Positions 31,490 to 43,194 of a stretch of 64,000 nt of DNA are shown here, one piece after another; the stretch's first letter is position 1, and every line of letters starts with the position of its first letter. Where the stretch lies: positions 45,067,431 through 45,131,430 of the forward strand of contig OY757026.1 in NCBI GenBank assembly GCA_963580285.1. The letters are read 5' to 3'. The DNA comes from Lucinisca nassula. Its lineage: Eukaryota; Mollusca; Bivalvia; Lucinida; Lucinidae. The notes under the pieces are model-generated. The model saw only the letters and a program-made list of their open reading frames with translations, was not told the DNA's origin and did not search any database. A program made the translations under genes and the position numbers.

Positions 31490-32750
31490 ATTTAGGTCGG
31501 CACGAATGCATTTCCGTACACGGGAATATTTGTATACGGGATAGAATCAGGCCTCTTATATATACAAAAGACAATCAAGAAACTACCATGCCGTCCCCTG
31601 TGGGGAGTCTTTAAGGGTCTTCTTTTGGGACTTTCAAGGAATAAAAGGGGGTACGAATATTTAGGCGTTGTAAAGATTTAAACATTTTTTCTTGTTATAT
31701 TTGACACAGGAAAGTTTGTATATGGGAAAAATGTTTACGGGAAAAAAAACAGGACTATTATATATACGAACGAAATTACAAAAAACTAAAATTCCGTCTC
31801 TTGGGGTGGTGGGGGAGGGGCGCTAGCCCACGGTGTCATAAAGGATCTTCTTTGCGGACTTTCTAGGAATTTATTTCTTTCATATATGACATGGGAACGT
31901 TTGTATACGGGAAAATTTGTATACGTGAAGAATCAGCACTATTATATATACGGACGACATTGTGGAAACTAATATTCCGTCTACTGGGGGAGGTACCCCT
32001 AGTGTTTTAAAGGGTCTTCTTTAGGACTTGCCTGGAGTAAAAGATCGAGCTCGGGTAAAAGTCCAACAACATTTGTATATGGGAAAATTTGTAAACGGGA
32101 AAGATTCAGGAAATATACGGACAAGACAGGAAGTAATATTCCGTTTCACGGGGGCGAGGTAGGTTCCCCCATTGCATTAAAGGGTGTTTTGGGGGACTTT
32201 CTAGGAGTAAAAGGGGCTAGGAATATTAAGGGGTAGTAGAGATTGAGAAATGATTTCTTTCATATTTATCAGAAAATTAGAACACAGGAAAGAATCAGGA
32301 CTATTATATATACGGACGAAATTATAGAAACTAATACCTTGTCTACTCGGGGTTGGGGGTGGGTCAAAGGTACCCCTCAGTGTCTTAAAAGGCGATGATT
32401 ATGGCAACGTAAAATCGATTTAAGCCCCCTCATGGAATTCGTTCCACTGACCGTTCCAAGGCGAGCCTTGTGTCGCAGTTTATTTTTGTTATAGGTTGTC
32501 TTTGAGTGTGCGTATCGTTTATAATATTTTGTTTGGTTAGCCATTGTCCATTTTGTGGGAAAGTAACTGTGCTTTTGGCTTTCCGCTATTGGCCTAGTTG
32601 TTTCATGTTTGTGTTTCTTTCCCTTTTGGTGTCTCTGGTTGGAGCTGTGGATTAATTGTATCGGTTCCTGATCATTGCCTTCACTTCTATTCTTCGGGGA
32701 CTTTCCAGGGGTAAAATGGGGCTAGGAATATTTAGTGATAGTAAAGATTG
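31490..32750. repeat. Satellite of about 170-200 bp, about five units (unit 1)
   Basis: Each unit has GTATACGGGA, a TATTATATATACGGACGA block, ATTCCGTCTACTGGGG, TAAAGGGTCTTCTTTGGGAC and GGAGTAAAAGGGGCTAGGAA. Anchors fall at about 31556, 31757, 31939, 32109 and 32301. The last unit is split by a Naiad 3' fragment. Between 31714 and 31715 (GGAAAG/TTTGTAT) lies the empty target of the Naiad present in units 2 and 3. Confidence 0.8.
32391..32694 (+). mobile_element. Naiad 3'-end fragment, divergent subfamily (unit 1)
   Basis: ACGTAAAATCGATTTAAGCC, GACCGTTCCAAGGC, TTGTGGGAAAGTAACTG, TTTCTTTCCCTTTTGGTGTC and a CACTTCTATT end, matching the 3' UTR of the array units with many substitutions. Copies: 42386-42690 and 55377-55679. 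Confidence 0.8.
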
Positions 32751-32883
32751 AGACATGTGAGAACCGTTCAGAATATTTTGAAGAAATAGGAAATTATAGT
32801 AATTTCAAGTTTTTGCATGCAATATAATTGTATATGAGTGATTTATATATACTGGCCATGACAAGCTAAAAGGGGTTTTCGCT

Positions 32884-33094
32884 TCACGAAAACAGGCCTA
32901 TATAATTTTGACCCCCTTGAACCCCACTTTTATGAATTAAAACTGGGGTTTACAGGGGTAAACCTTATTTTTCTTATTTCTGCTCTATATTTTGAGCAGA
33001 AATAAGAAAAAAAAAAACACAATATTTTATCTTAAAATTTTCATTTTTGGAGGTAAAATTTACAATGTATTGGTATAGTCGTGTTTTCGTTATG
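32884..33094 (-). mobile_element. MITE, CACGAAAACACGCC family (unit 1)
   Basis: CACGAAAACAGGCCTATATA at the left and TATAGTCGTGTTTTCGTTATG at the right, in reverse orientation to the copy at 18523. The central hairpin is short. Copies: 42890-43098 and 55870-56086. Confidence 0.8.
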
Positions 33095-33189
33095 GAGCAG
33101 ATTCGGACAGTGAATTGCTGAAGTGAGTATTCATCGGTCTTACATGCTGAAAGAGACCTTATGGCTTGGAACTGTCTATCATATAAAAA

Positions 33190-33950
33190 GGTGATGGAAT
33201 GTTTTATTTTTGTTTCGTTTTGGAGAGGTCCATTTGTTCAGTTCAAAATGGACAATGGCATGGTGAAGGAAGTTATAACTTGAGCGTTTCTGAAATGAAT
33301 GCAATTGAAATTGCAAATTTCTTGAACCAGGGATATTTTATACTTTGTTCATGGCATATATCAGGTTTTACAGGAATGGTTCAGATCCAGTAGCTTGCTG
33401 GCGAAACAATAAAATGTTACTGTGGTAATATTGCCAAATTAAACTAGAAGCAACGTCTTAAAGATGGCTTTACATTCAGGTGTTCAAACAATCATGAATT
33501 TGGTATGAGGAAGCATTCTTCCTTTGAAGGCTCTTCATACAATATCAGAGCCCTAGTGATTTTTATAAAAAAAAAAGAAAGAACAAACAAACTACCCTGA
33601 AGCTCATTCTTTGCACCTGTCTGCTGTATCAACTGGTATGGATTACAACCATACGGGCAAGCTATGTTAGAGAATTTTTTTTCAGAATTTACACTCAATA
33701 CATATGGCATGTCTTCAGGGTGAAGTTGAGATAGACGAAAGTCTTTTCGGTAGAAAGATGAAGTACAATAAAGGGGGGGGGGGGGGGGGGGGTGCAAAGG
33801 GCAAAAGGATATGGATGTTTGAGATAGTAATAAAATGAAATCTATCCAGTAGATAACAGAAAACCTGATACACTAATCCCCTTGACACAGCGGCACGTTT
33901 ACCATGGTTAAAGAATATTTTGTGATTCTTGGGCCGCATATATGTCACTA
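33190..33950 (+). pseudogene. Merlin/IS1016-like DDE transposase relic (unit 1)
   Basis: The pieces appear in family order but in shifting frames: NAIEIANFLNQGYFILCSWH, a Cys-containing block with RCSNNHEFGMRKHSSFEGS, VSTGMDYNHTGKLC, then GEVEIDESLFGRKMKYNKG (first catalytic Asp codon 33734-33736), GKRIWMFEIV after a G run, DTLIPLTQRHV and IFCDSWAAYMSLNE (second catalytic Asp codon 33924-33926). IDES...DSWxAY is characteristic of Merlin/ISXO2-type transposases. Stops, frameshifts and a run of about 20 G (33773-33792) interrupt it. No terminal repeats were found. Confidence 0.65.
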
Positions 33951-34025
33951 AATGAATAAGGGTGTGAACATTTCACAGTATGTCTCAAAACATTCAAACA
34001 GAAATATAAGAATGTAGCAACACCC

Positions 34026-34800
34026 TCGAGGGCAGCCCCCGCCCATCGGGCTTGAAGAAATAGATGGGCTGCATGATGCTTCCACGCAGAGCTGAAACCG
34101 GCTGCAAACGAGTACTGGTAAACCGCTTAGAGGATCTAAAGTAAAAGTAAAACAAAGATCAGGAATCGATACAATTACCTTACTCCACCCATCAAAGACA
34201 CCAAAGGGAAAGAAACACAAACATTAAGCGACCAGACCATAATGGGAACCTAAACAAAGGAAGGCCATAAGGACAGTTACTTTCCCACAAAATGGCCATA
34301 TGACCATTCAAAATAAAAAGACACAAGTGATACACACAGTAAGTAACAAACAACACCATAAATAAACGGCCACAGAAGAACCACCTTGGAACGGTCAGTG
34401 GAATGATTTCCACTGGGGGGCTTAAATCGATTTTACGTGGCCATTCCACGCCCTTACTTCCGTCGCGATTTTGACAAATAATTTGTTCAGTCCGCATGAA
34501 GGCCTCCTAACTCATCAGTGCAACATCTACGTGAACACAAAAAATCAAAGAACCACAGAGGTGAGACAACGGTGAGGACTCGACAGCAAGAAACCACTGA
34601 AATGCTGGAGCAAAAGAAAACCAACAGTTAGACTGCCCAGGCAAAGCGGTGAGAGTCAGACCGTCTATGCTTATAAACCCTATTGGTTTCATTGGGCGAC
34701 AGGGTTTGAGATGTCATTTCATCTTAATGTCGGGTAAAAGTCCACAAAATGACCTGTACAGTGTTGACGGGGACGTTAAACCTCAAATCAAACAAACAAA
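34026..34800 (+). repeat. SINE family A split by a Naiad 3' fragment (unit 1)
   Basis: The head half is 34026-34139 (CAGCCCCCGCCCATCGGGCT to GCTTAGAGGATCTAA) and the tail half 34634-34800 (TGCCCAGGCAAAGCGGTGAG to CTCAAATCAAACAAACAAA). Copy at 44020-44790. Confidence 0.85.
34140..34633 (-). mobile_element. Naiad 3' fragment, 5'-truncated in the 3' UTR (unit 1)
   Basis: From the shared 3' end (reverse of TTTTACTTTTACT) to GTCTAACTGTTGG of the 3' UTR, about 494 bases with no coding part. It includes the TCATCA...TCAG pair, the reverse of the conserved UGAUGA...CUGA motif. Copy at 44134-44626. Confidence 0.85.
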
Positions 34801-37132
34801 CACACTCGAAAAATAAATGGTATAAATTGTGAAATGTTTGAACAACATCTGGCTGAAATAGAATGGAAACATGAAACGCAAAACCGAAATAAATATGTTG
34901 CATACATCGATCTTGTGAAAAGTATTTAAATGCCAGCTAAGCCTCCAAAGTATACGTATCCAAAACCTCTTTTTACACTTGGACACCTCCATCACAAACT
35001 GTGAGAGACAACATCCCGTAACCATCATACAGTCTAGCAGTAGCAGCAGTGAGAGTGGCTCGGATCCATCCCAACCATAGTGTTCTTCGACACCTTCATA
35101 CCCCACAAGCCAAGTGTCTCCAGTATCCACAAGCTCCATTAATGCAGTTCTTGTATCTCCGGCACACGCAGCAACGAATGTTACACACGAGCTCGCTCTC
35201 CTTCACCAGCACCCTCAACATCTAAGCCTACAGTTGATGATAAGTTCGTCACCAGGAGAAGATAGCGGATATCTACTTTTTTGAGAAGAATACCAAAAAT
35301 ATTTCATCGAGTGTGTTGAAAATATCAGTATTTTCACGAGTCCGAAGCACGAGTAAAAATTCTGATGTTTTCAATACACGAGATGAAATATTTTTGATAT
35401 TTATCGAAAAAAAAGTAAATTTTCTTTTTATTTTATAATATTTTAGGACACTTACTGTAATTGATCAATCGGATCTTACGTCACAATTTTGACTTGGCTA
35501 TGACGTCAAAACTGTCAGTTGCAAAACATAAACAGATCGCCATTTTTACAGTTCAAAGAATGCTTTTTCAAGGTATTGTAAAGAATTATTTCATCGATCA
35601 CTTATGACTTTGGCGAAAAAAAGTAGACCGGGCTGCTACTGTGAAAATAACAAGGTTTTGTTATGTTTCACAGTATGAAAATATCATTTATATTTCACAC
35701 TGTGAAAATATCACTTTTATTTGTTTCAGATATGCATTGTTTTTACTGCTCAGTATAAAATAAAAAGAAACACAGGCGAAGGCCACTGTTGACAACAGTT
35801 CTGATGACACTGATGCGCATTGGGAAGATGTTTCTCATAAATTGTTCCATTCGATGCAGTTCCGATCTATGCAAGAAAGTAAAAAGTCAGACAAAAGCTA
35901 CAGATAACCAACCAAAAGCAAACGATCCAATCCTTATTCAAAACGCATATTTATCATATGACGTCCCGACTGAGAGTGTAATAACGCCATGTAATATTTT
36001 CGATAATCCACTAGTGGATTAAATATGCAAATTAGCTAGATACGTCCCGTAACGTTACATGTACGGTGTCCTTAACGACGTCGCGTTTACTAACGGCGGA
36101 ATATTGACATTTTTGTAAAAAATCGTGGATACAATGCGTTTTAAATGTCATATGATAAATAGAATCTTGCATTCGTGCTCATGTATTATTGAATTTATTA
36201 AACTCGTCGAGGAAAAGGGATAAAATGCTCGGCAGAGCCTCGCATTTTATCCATTTTCCTCAACTCGTTTAATAAATTCAATGATACATGAACACTCGTG
36301 TAAGATCCTCTATTTCTGTATGATTTCTCCAGCTGTGATAGTGACTTCCAGTGATGAAAGGGTCCAAAGGAAAATTTTAACAATATGTGTATAGATCTAC
36401 AAAACTCAATAAAAATTAAAAAAGGTAAAAAAAATGTCTAAAAAAAATACAAAACATGTATTTTAAAATTTAAACATTTCACATGACATGAAAATATATG
36501 CAATAAAAAGAAGTACTGAGAAAAGAAATTCACGACCGTCATAAATGGTAAGTAGTTTTCTTAGAAATTGCACTATACATTGATTGACTTTTGAAACATA
36601 ATTCCAGGTAGATGTACACAGTTACAGTTCAAATGCTGAAATTTACAATCTATGTATTACTGTTGAAAATATGATAGGTCAGATGAGATTGTGGCCATTT
36701 TCGATTAGCCGGCTGATTTTGACTCAAAATCTTTATCATTTACACAGAATTTTAATCTGTACTTTTGTTTACATGTATGTTATTGGTTTAAAACCCGGAT
36801 ATATTTTTCGAATGGGCGAGAGTCATGGGACTGGGACGTGACAAATCCGGAAAAGACACTTTCGTACACTGTTCCGTCTATTTGAAATCAGGAGATACAA
36901 TCTGCATCCTTTCAATGTTTCTAACGGCCGTAACGAGTACATCGATATTACATTTATAAAGGCAGGCGTTAAAATATGCCATTTATATTTTTAATTAATC
37001 TACTTTGCTTCCGTATTCTTACCACAGTTTCATTGACACGGTTTATAACGATATTCATGTCATTTTCTTTCGTCTACAACGTTTATTCCGTTTTGACATG
37101 TATAATATATAAGTAGTAGGAACGCACTATTT
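34801..37132. other. Non-coding part of unit 1 with two foldbacks
   Basis: 35285-35415 is an inverted repeat with arms AAAAATATTTCATCGAGTGT / ACACGAGATGAAATATTTTT. 36160-36320 is a second with arms TTGAATTTATTAAACTCGT / CGTTTAATAAATTCAA around GGATAAAATGC. A TGAAAATATCA motif repeats at 35685-35735. Unit 2 counterparts are 47837-47967 and 48712-48865. No gene seen; short open frames at 35789-36022 and 36198-36383 are conserved only because the segment is duplicated. Confidence 0.55.
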
Positions 37133-37560
37133 TATCAACTGTCTGTATCAGAAACACACTCCAATCTTAACAGAATATTTAGATTACTGAAAAGAGCATG
37201 CAAAATAATTCTGAATTATCAAATTGATAATATACCTAATGTAATGGAAGAATTAAAAATATTAAATATTTATGAACGCATTTTTCTCAGAAAAGCAAAA
37301 ATAATGTACAAAGCCTCAAATGCATTAACACCCCAATATATCTATCAAATGTTTCATTTAAGACCCTCCAATAACACTCTTCAGTCTCTAAGATCCACAG
37401 GTACCATAAATTATTTAATACCGAGGCCACAAAAAGAAATGTTTAAGCAGAGCTTACTTTTCTGGTCCAGTGGTGTGGAACAATTTACCAGACAGCCTCA
37501 AAATTTTAGGTTCACTTGACAGTTTCCATAGAAACTGCATCAAGTGGATCAAGGGAACCC
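37133..37560 (+). pseudogene. LINE (Jockey/CR1-like) ORF2 C-terminal end, frameshifted (unit 1)
   Basis: The frame has LNRIFRLLKRACKIILNY, IMYKASNALTPQYIYQM and RSTGTINYLIPRPQKEMFKQ, the C-terminal block that follows RT in many non-LTR elements (QKRAxRII ... YK.LN...P.YI ... WN.LP). A 2-base deletion near 37461 against unit 2 shifts the frame before the WNNLP motif. It is followed by a 3' UTR with AATAAAGACG and a TTA-repeat tail (37741-37775). 5'-truncated. Confidence 0.75.
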
Positions 37561-38690
37561 TCTAATTTCCTTGAAGCTGATATTTATTTGTATTTATTTT
37601 TATGTTGTGTGTATGTGTGCATATATATGTGTGTGTGGCTTCTTTGTAAATTGTAGCTCTACATGTAAATATTGTGCATATTTGAGGGCCTCATGGAAGA
37701 TTAGCTTGTTGTTGCTAAATGTGTTACCCTCTCAAAATAAAGACGATTATTATGATTATTATTATTATTATTACTACAATAACGGCGTTTTCTACGTGCA
37801 ATAGCTCATCATCTCATCATCTCTAGTTTCCACATTTATTTCCATTTCCTCAGCGGAGATGAAAAGCACAGCCTCCACGCTTAACCGTTTCCGCGCATCA
37901 CGCAAGCGTCTGAATGATCATGATCATATATTATTACGCCACATTTACTTATTTTCTGTTCCGTTGTCAAACGTTCCCGATTTTATTGCCATTCTTCCAA
38001 GGTAAAGAACTGTTAGCTGCGTTTTTACTTTACACAATGGCGACTTACTTTACATAATGGCGACATTTGTTTTGTTTCGTGACTCGATAATTTACGGAAA
38101 ACATTATTTTACAAGTTTGACGTTTGCGGACTTTACTGCAATTGAATGTTTATCAAATTCCAAAATCTATTTCTGTCAAAAAACATTAATTGCAATAATG
38201 TGTATTTGACCATAATGCCAAAATCACATGCAAATCTACCGATCATAACAAAAAGCGGGCTGCAAAGTTTCAAACTGATTGGTATAAAACTGTATGAGGA
38301 GTTGCGCATACCAAGTTCCCACCGCCTTTCGTCAAATTCCGAAGCCGAAAAGGGGGAAAAAGGGGTATAACTCAGCGATGAGAACCCTGGCGGAAAAAAA
38401 TACAGGTCCGCTTATTTTTCATGCTGATGCTATAATTAAAATTTCATGATCCTAACTCTAACCATTCCTGGTCCTATGCAAGTGTAACGGATGGACAGAA
38501 GAACAGACAGACAGACAGACAAAAAGACGGACGGCCGAACAGACGGGTCCAAATCAATAAGCCCAATCAGCTTGGTCTGACTCCCCCCTCCCCCATAAAA
38601 AAACACACAAAAAAACTTGTCCACTCGACAGTTATCAGTTCTGTGTTGTTGTTCTTGCTTTCAAAGGATTACTTTTCTACAAAACTCAAA
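37561..38690. other. LINE 3' UTR, TTA tail, then unassigned with a GACA microsatellite
   Basis: 37561-37780 is the LINE 3' UTR with (TTA)n. 37781-38470 has no recognised feature. 38501-38534 is a GACA/GACGG-rich run. Unit 2 counterpart: 50119-51243. Confidence 0.5.
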
Positions 38691-38914
38691 GGGGCCAGTT
38701 GTTCAAAGCATCGTTAGCTTAACGAGCTCGTTAGTGGTCATATTGTTAACTCTTCTAGCAAGTTTAAGATTTAAAATTATGGTATTTTTGCTGAAAAATG
38801 TGAGCAGCTGCTCACATTTTTCAGCAAAAATAGTAGCACATTTGGCAAAATAAATGATTAAAGTTTTAACGATACGTTAACTAACGACGTCGTTAGTTTT
38901 GAACAACTGGCCCC
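38691..38914. mobile_element. Palindromic MITE, GGGGCCAGTTGTTCAAA ends (unit 1)
   Basis: Perfect outer arms GGGGCCAGTTGTTCAAA / TTTGAACAACTGGCCCC follow the family seen at 20771. The exact central palindrome is built on GTGAGCAGCTGCTCAC within AAAAATGTGAGCAG...TTTTTC. 224 bp. Confidence 0.9.
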
Positions 38915-39188
38915 TTATTTGTTACTTCGAAGAATAAAAGATGTGGATATTTGCTAGAATCGCCTCAGCGAGGAGATTCTGACAAATGTTAACAGTATTT
39001 GTTTCTTAGAGGAATTGATGGGAAAAGCCCTTTATTACAGAAAAAAACCTTTATTATACTACACCTTATGAAGAATTTTTAAAGCGACAACAGATGGGAA
39101 CAATACTGTCTACTGAAGGAGTGAAATACGGGTATATGCGTCAGTTTTCCACAGGTTTTTATTTGAGGGGACGCATTTGTGTCACAAA

Positions 39189-39232
39189 AACATGCAGCTA
39201 ATCTATTTCTTTAAGACCCGATGGGTGGGGGC
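39189..39232 (-). repeat. SINE family A head fragment (unit 2)
   Basis: Same fragment as 30960-31001, with substitutions (TTTAAGACCCGATGGGTGGG). Confidence 0.65.
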
Positions 39233-39337
39233 CAACTGCCAAAAAGTAAGTTTCTAGTAAGTATATTACAGTTTGTGGTTATAGCAATTGCATATATATA
39301 GGAACTGTGCAAAAAAACCCTCTATAATAAAGTGCAC

Positions 39338-39338
<1 letters not shown>

Positions 39339-39373
<35 letters not shown>
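39339..39373. repeat. (ATT)n microsatellite, expanded in unit 2
   Basis: About 11-12 ATT repeats here, 4 in unit 1 (31108) and about 10 in unit 3 (52345). Confidence 0.9.
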
Positions 39374-39981
39374 CAATTTTAATGCAGTTGCAGTATCATA
39401 AAATAGTACAGTGTATCTATGCAAACTATTTGTGACCATCCGTAGCTCTGATTGTGGGCATAAACACCTTAGCGTGAAATGTCGGCTGTCTGTTTTCATT
39501 TCCAATAACACGGCTATCCGGAGACATACTGAGCAATACTCACTATTTTATCCACAAGTTTCACTTTTAAAGAAAAATTCTAGTCCTTGTCATATCATAT
39601 GAAAGAAAAGATTAATCGATCATCAGTATGCAATTTGATGAATATTTCTTCTGGCAATATCCTGATTCTTTCTTGTCCGAGAACTACATTTTTCTAAACT
39701 TAAAAAAGGTATAATCTGCACTATATTTTGTTGATCATTCAGACGCTTGCGTGAAAATTTAGGTAGGCACGAATGCATTTCCGTACACGGGAAAATTTGT
39801 ATACGGGATAGAATCAGGCCTCTTATATATACAAAAGACAATCAAGAAACTACCATGCCGTCCCCTGTGGGGAGTCTTTAAGGGTCTTCTTTTGGGACTT
39901 TCAAGGAGTAAAAGGGGGCACGAATATTTAGGCGTTGTAAAGATTTAAACATTTTTTCTTGTTATATTTGACACAGGAAAG

Positions 39982-41708
39982 TAGAAGTAAAAAAAAGGTC
40001 AGGAATTGATACAATTAACTTACTCCACCCATAAAAGACACCAAAGGGAAAGAAATACAAACATTAAGCGACCAGACCATAATGGAAACCTAAACAAAGG
40101 AAGGCCATAAGGACAGTTACTTTCCCACAAAATGGCCATATGGCCATCCAAAATTAAAAGACACAAGTGATACACACAGTAAGCAACAAACAGCAACATA
40201 AATAAATCGCCACAGAAGAGCCGCCTTGGAACGGTCAGTGGAAGATTTCCACCGGGGGGCTAAAATCGATTTTACGTGGCCACAATCCTCGCCCTTACTT
40301 CCGTCGCAATTTAGACAAATAATTTGTTCAGTCCGCATGAAGGCCTCCTAACTCATCAGTGCAACATCTCCGTGAACACAAAAATCAAAGAACCACAGAG
40401 GTGAGACAACGGTGAGGACTCGACAGCAAGAAACCACTGAAATGCTGGAGCAAAAGAAAACCAACAATTAGACTCCGATGAGCCCGACCAGAGACAGTGC
40501 ATCAGGCACCAACCAACATTATCTCTCTAATTTTCAATAAGCCTTTACGTTGGAGCCGTCATAGAATCTGAGGCCTGACCCACCGGCGTGCAATTAAAGA
40601 GGGAAGCAAAGTTGCCAGCCGTGATTGGGTTAACTACCATGCATGCAGTCTGTCGTATAATATCCATGTTGTACCCAATCTTTTTATATCGAAGAATGAT
40701 TTTACGAAATTGGGTGCTGAAGTCATTGCGGTTATATATTTTTCTGAATTTATATACTAAGTCACAATAAAATTCGGGTTCCGATAGACCTTGTTGCAGA
40801 AGAGATTTAAGTCCAATATTGAATTTTGAAATTAAATCAGAATGGCGTCTATAAAATTTTGAAAAGGCTTTGCGTAGTTTATGGTACCGATAACCCTAAT
40901 TAAGGAGTTTAGCCGTTAATAATTTATTACGAGTGTTGAAGTCAGTTACATTACTACACACTCTAGCAAATCGAATTAATTGCGAAATATAAACGCCATA
41001 GGATGGCGCACGAGGAACATCACCATCCAAAAAAGGACAATTTACAATCTCAAAATCAAAGTCATCGCGTTTATCATAAATTTTGCACGAAACAAATCCA
41101 TCTACAATAGATAAATGTAAATCCAAAAACGGGGCCTCGGTATCAGAAGAATTTGCTTTATTTAACTGAAGTTCCAGGGGGTAAATCTGACTGATCAAAC
41201 CATCAAAATAGGTATTATCAATATTTAATAAATCATCTAAATATCTAGAAGTAGAGCTAAAAGCTTCAATAATTTCAGATTGGTTATCAATGGAAAGCGA
41301 CAAAATGAAGTCTCTTTCATAACAATACAAGAACAGATCAGCCACAAGAGGTGCGCAATTAGTACCCATCGGAATACCCACAATTTGTCTAAATAACTTA
41401 GTACCGTATCTAATATAAATATTGTCAAGTAGAAAGGTGAGGGCATCACACACTTTCTGACATGACCAAAGTGTATAATTCTTATGCTCTTTAGAAGTGA
41501 AAAATGCATTTCTGATATTACATGCAAGATAGAGAGAATCTTCTCTGTGAAAAGCCCATTCAATTAAATCATTAAGCTTTTCTTTTATAAGATTATGAGG
41601 AAGTGTAGTGTAAAGAGTGGAAAAATCGTAGGTAGACAGAGTAGAAGCACGAAAATGTCTAGATTTCAATTTATTTAAAACCTCATTCGAATTTTTTATA
41701 GACCAAAA
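39982..41708 (-). mobile_element. Naiad (PLE), 5'-truncated, 1.73 kb (unit 2)
   Basis: The 3' end (reverse of GTTTTACTTCTA) abuts GGAAAG. The 5' break is at the TTTTGGTCTATAAAA position of the RT frame. The RT part (about 41708 to 40596) keeps YDFSTLYTTLPHN, GIPMGTNCAPLVADLFLYCY and RYLDDLLN. A C-to-T change makes Q to stop (TAG) at 40893-40895, so the frame is closed 100 codons early. The 3' UTR follows. Minus orientation within the satellite. Confidence 0.9.
40593..41708 (-). pseudogene. Naiad reverse transcriptase, 5'-truncated with nonsense codon (unit 2)
   Basis: The RT palm motifs A, B and C are all present with catalytic Asp residues (D in STYDFST, DD in RYLDD), followed by FLDLHLSIVDG and FPFLDGDVPRAPSYGVYISQ. 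The UGA codons of the array are not testable here because the endonuclease and the RT N-terminus are missing. The first about 60 codons of the open frame (41709-41888) are satellite read-through, not element sequence. Confidence 0.85.
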
Positions 41709-42750
41709 TGTTGTATATGGGAAAAAATGTATACGGGAAAAAACCAGGACTATTATATATACGAACGAAATTACAAAAAAAATAAAATTCCGTCTCGTTG
41801 GGTGGTGGGGGAGGGGCGGTAGCCCCCGGTGCCATAAAGGATCTTCTTTGCGGACTTTCCAGGAATTTATTTCTTTCATATATGACATGGGAACGTTTGT
41901 ATACGGGAAAATTTGTATACGGGAAGAATCAGCACTATTATATATACGGACGACATTGTAGAAACTAATATTCCGTCTACTGGGGGAGGTACCCCTAGTG
42001 TTTTAAAGGGTCTTCTTTGGGACTTGCCTGGAGTAAAAGAACGAGCTCGGGTAAAAGTCCAACAACATTTGTATATGGGAAAATTTGTAAACGGGAAAGA
42101 ATCAGGAAATATACGGACAAGACAGGAAGTAATATTCCGTTTCACGGGGGCGAGGTAGGTTCCCTCATTGCATTAAAGGGTGTTTTGGGGGACTTTCTAG
42201 GAGAAAAAGGGGCTAGGAATATTAAGGGGTAGTAGAGATTGAGAAATGATTTCTTTCATATTCATCAGAAAATTAGAACACGGGAAAAAACCAGGACTAT
42301 TATATATACGGACGAAATTATAGAAACTAATACCTTGTCTACTCGGGGTTGGGGGTGGGTCAAAGGTACCCCTGAGTGTCTTAAAAGGCGACGATTATGG
42401 CAACGTAAAATCGATTTAAGCCCTCTCATGGAATTCGTTCCACTGACCGTTCCAAGGCAAGCCTTCTGTCGCAGTTTATTTTTGTTATAGGTTGTCTTTG
42501 AGTGTTTGTATCGTTTATAATATTTTGTTTGGTTAGCCAATTGTCCATTTTGTGGGAAAGTAACTGTGCTTTTGGCTTTCCGCTATTGGTCTAGTTGTTT
42601 CATATTTGTGTTTCTTTCCCTTTTGGTGTCTCTGGTTGGAGCTGTGGATTAATTGTATCGGTTCCTGATCATTACCTTCACTTCTATTCTTCGTGGACTT
42701 TCCAGGGGTAAAATGGGGCTAGGAATATTTAGTGATAGTAAAGATTGAGA
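41709..42750. repeat. Satellite of about 170-200 bp (unit 2), rest of array
   Basis: Continues the array seen at 31715-32750. It contains the divergent Naiad 3' fragment 42386-42690 (+). Confidence 0.8.
42386..42690 (+). mobile_element. Naiad 3'-end fragment, divergent subfamily (unit 2)
   Basis: Counterpart of 32391-32694, at the same place in the satellite; it therefore predates the triplication. Confidence 0.8.
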
Positions 42751-42889
42751 AATATGAGAACCGTTCAGAATATTTTGAAGAAATAGGAAATTATAGTAAT
42801 TTCAAGTATTTGCATGCAATATAATTGTATATGAGTGATTTATATATACTGGCCATGACAAGCTAAAAGGGGTTTTCGCTTCACGAAAA

Positions 42890-43098
42890 CAGGCCTATAT
42901 AATTTTGACCCCCCTTGAACCCCACTTTTATGTAGTAAAACTGGGGTTTACAGGGGTAAACCTTATTTTTCTTATTTCTGGTCTATATTTTGAGCAGAAA
43001 TAATAATAAAAAAAAAAACAAACACAATATTTCATCTTAAAATTTTCATTTTTGGAGGTAAAATTTACAATGTATTGGTATAGTCGTGTTTTCGTTAT
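42890..43098 (-). mobile_element. MITE, CACGAAAACACGCC family (unit 2)
   Basis: Counterpart of 32884-33094, with the same ends. Confidence 0.8.
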
Positions 43099-43194
43099 GG
43101 AGCAGATTCGGAAAGTGAATTGCTGAAGTGAGTATTCATCGGTCTTACATGCTGAAAGAGACCTTATGGCTTGGAACTGTCTATCATATAAAAA

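Larger units (their letters stand above)
30859..39088. repeat. Triplicated segment, unit 1 (about 8.2 kb)
   Basis: Begins CAGATGGGAACAACACTGTC and ends AGAATTTTTAAAGCGACAA, where the next unit starts with the same CAGATGGGAACAA. This copy has neither the Naiad insertion nor the 2.6-kb insertion of unit 2, so it shows the older state. Units differ by about 1-3 percent and by short indels, including microsatellite length. Confidence 0.9.

Noticed and set aside
35789..36022. 77-codon frame, 100 percent repeated at 48341-48574
   Set aside because: Conservation is explained by the recent duplication; no domain, no splice or start context.
40896..41888. 330-codon minus frame as one intact RT gene
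   Set aside because: Its first 60 codons are satellite sequence, the element is 5'-truncated, and the frame ends at a nonsense codon where the array copies read Gln.
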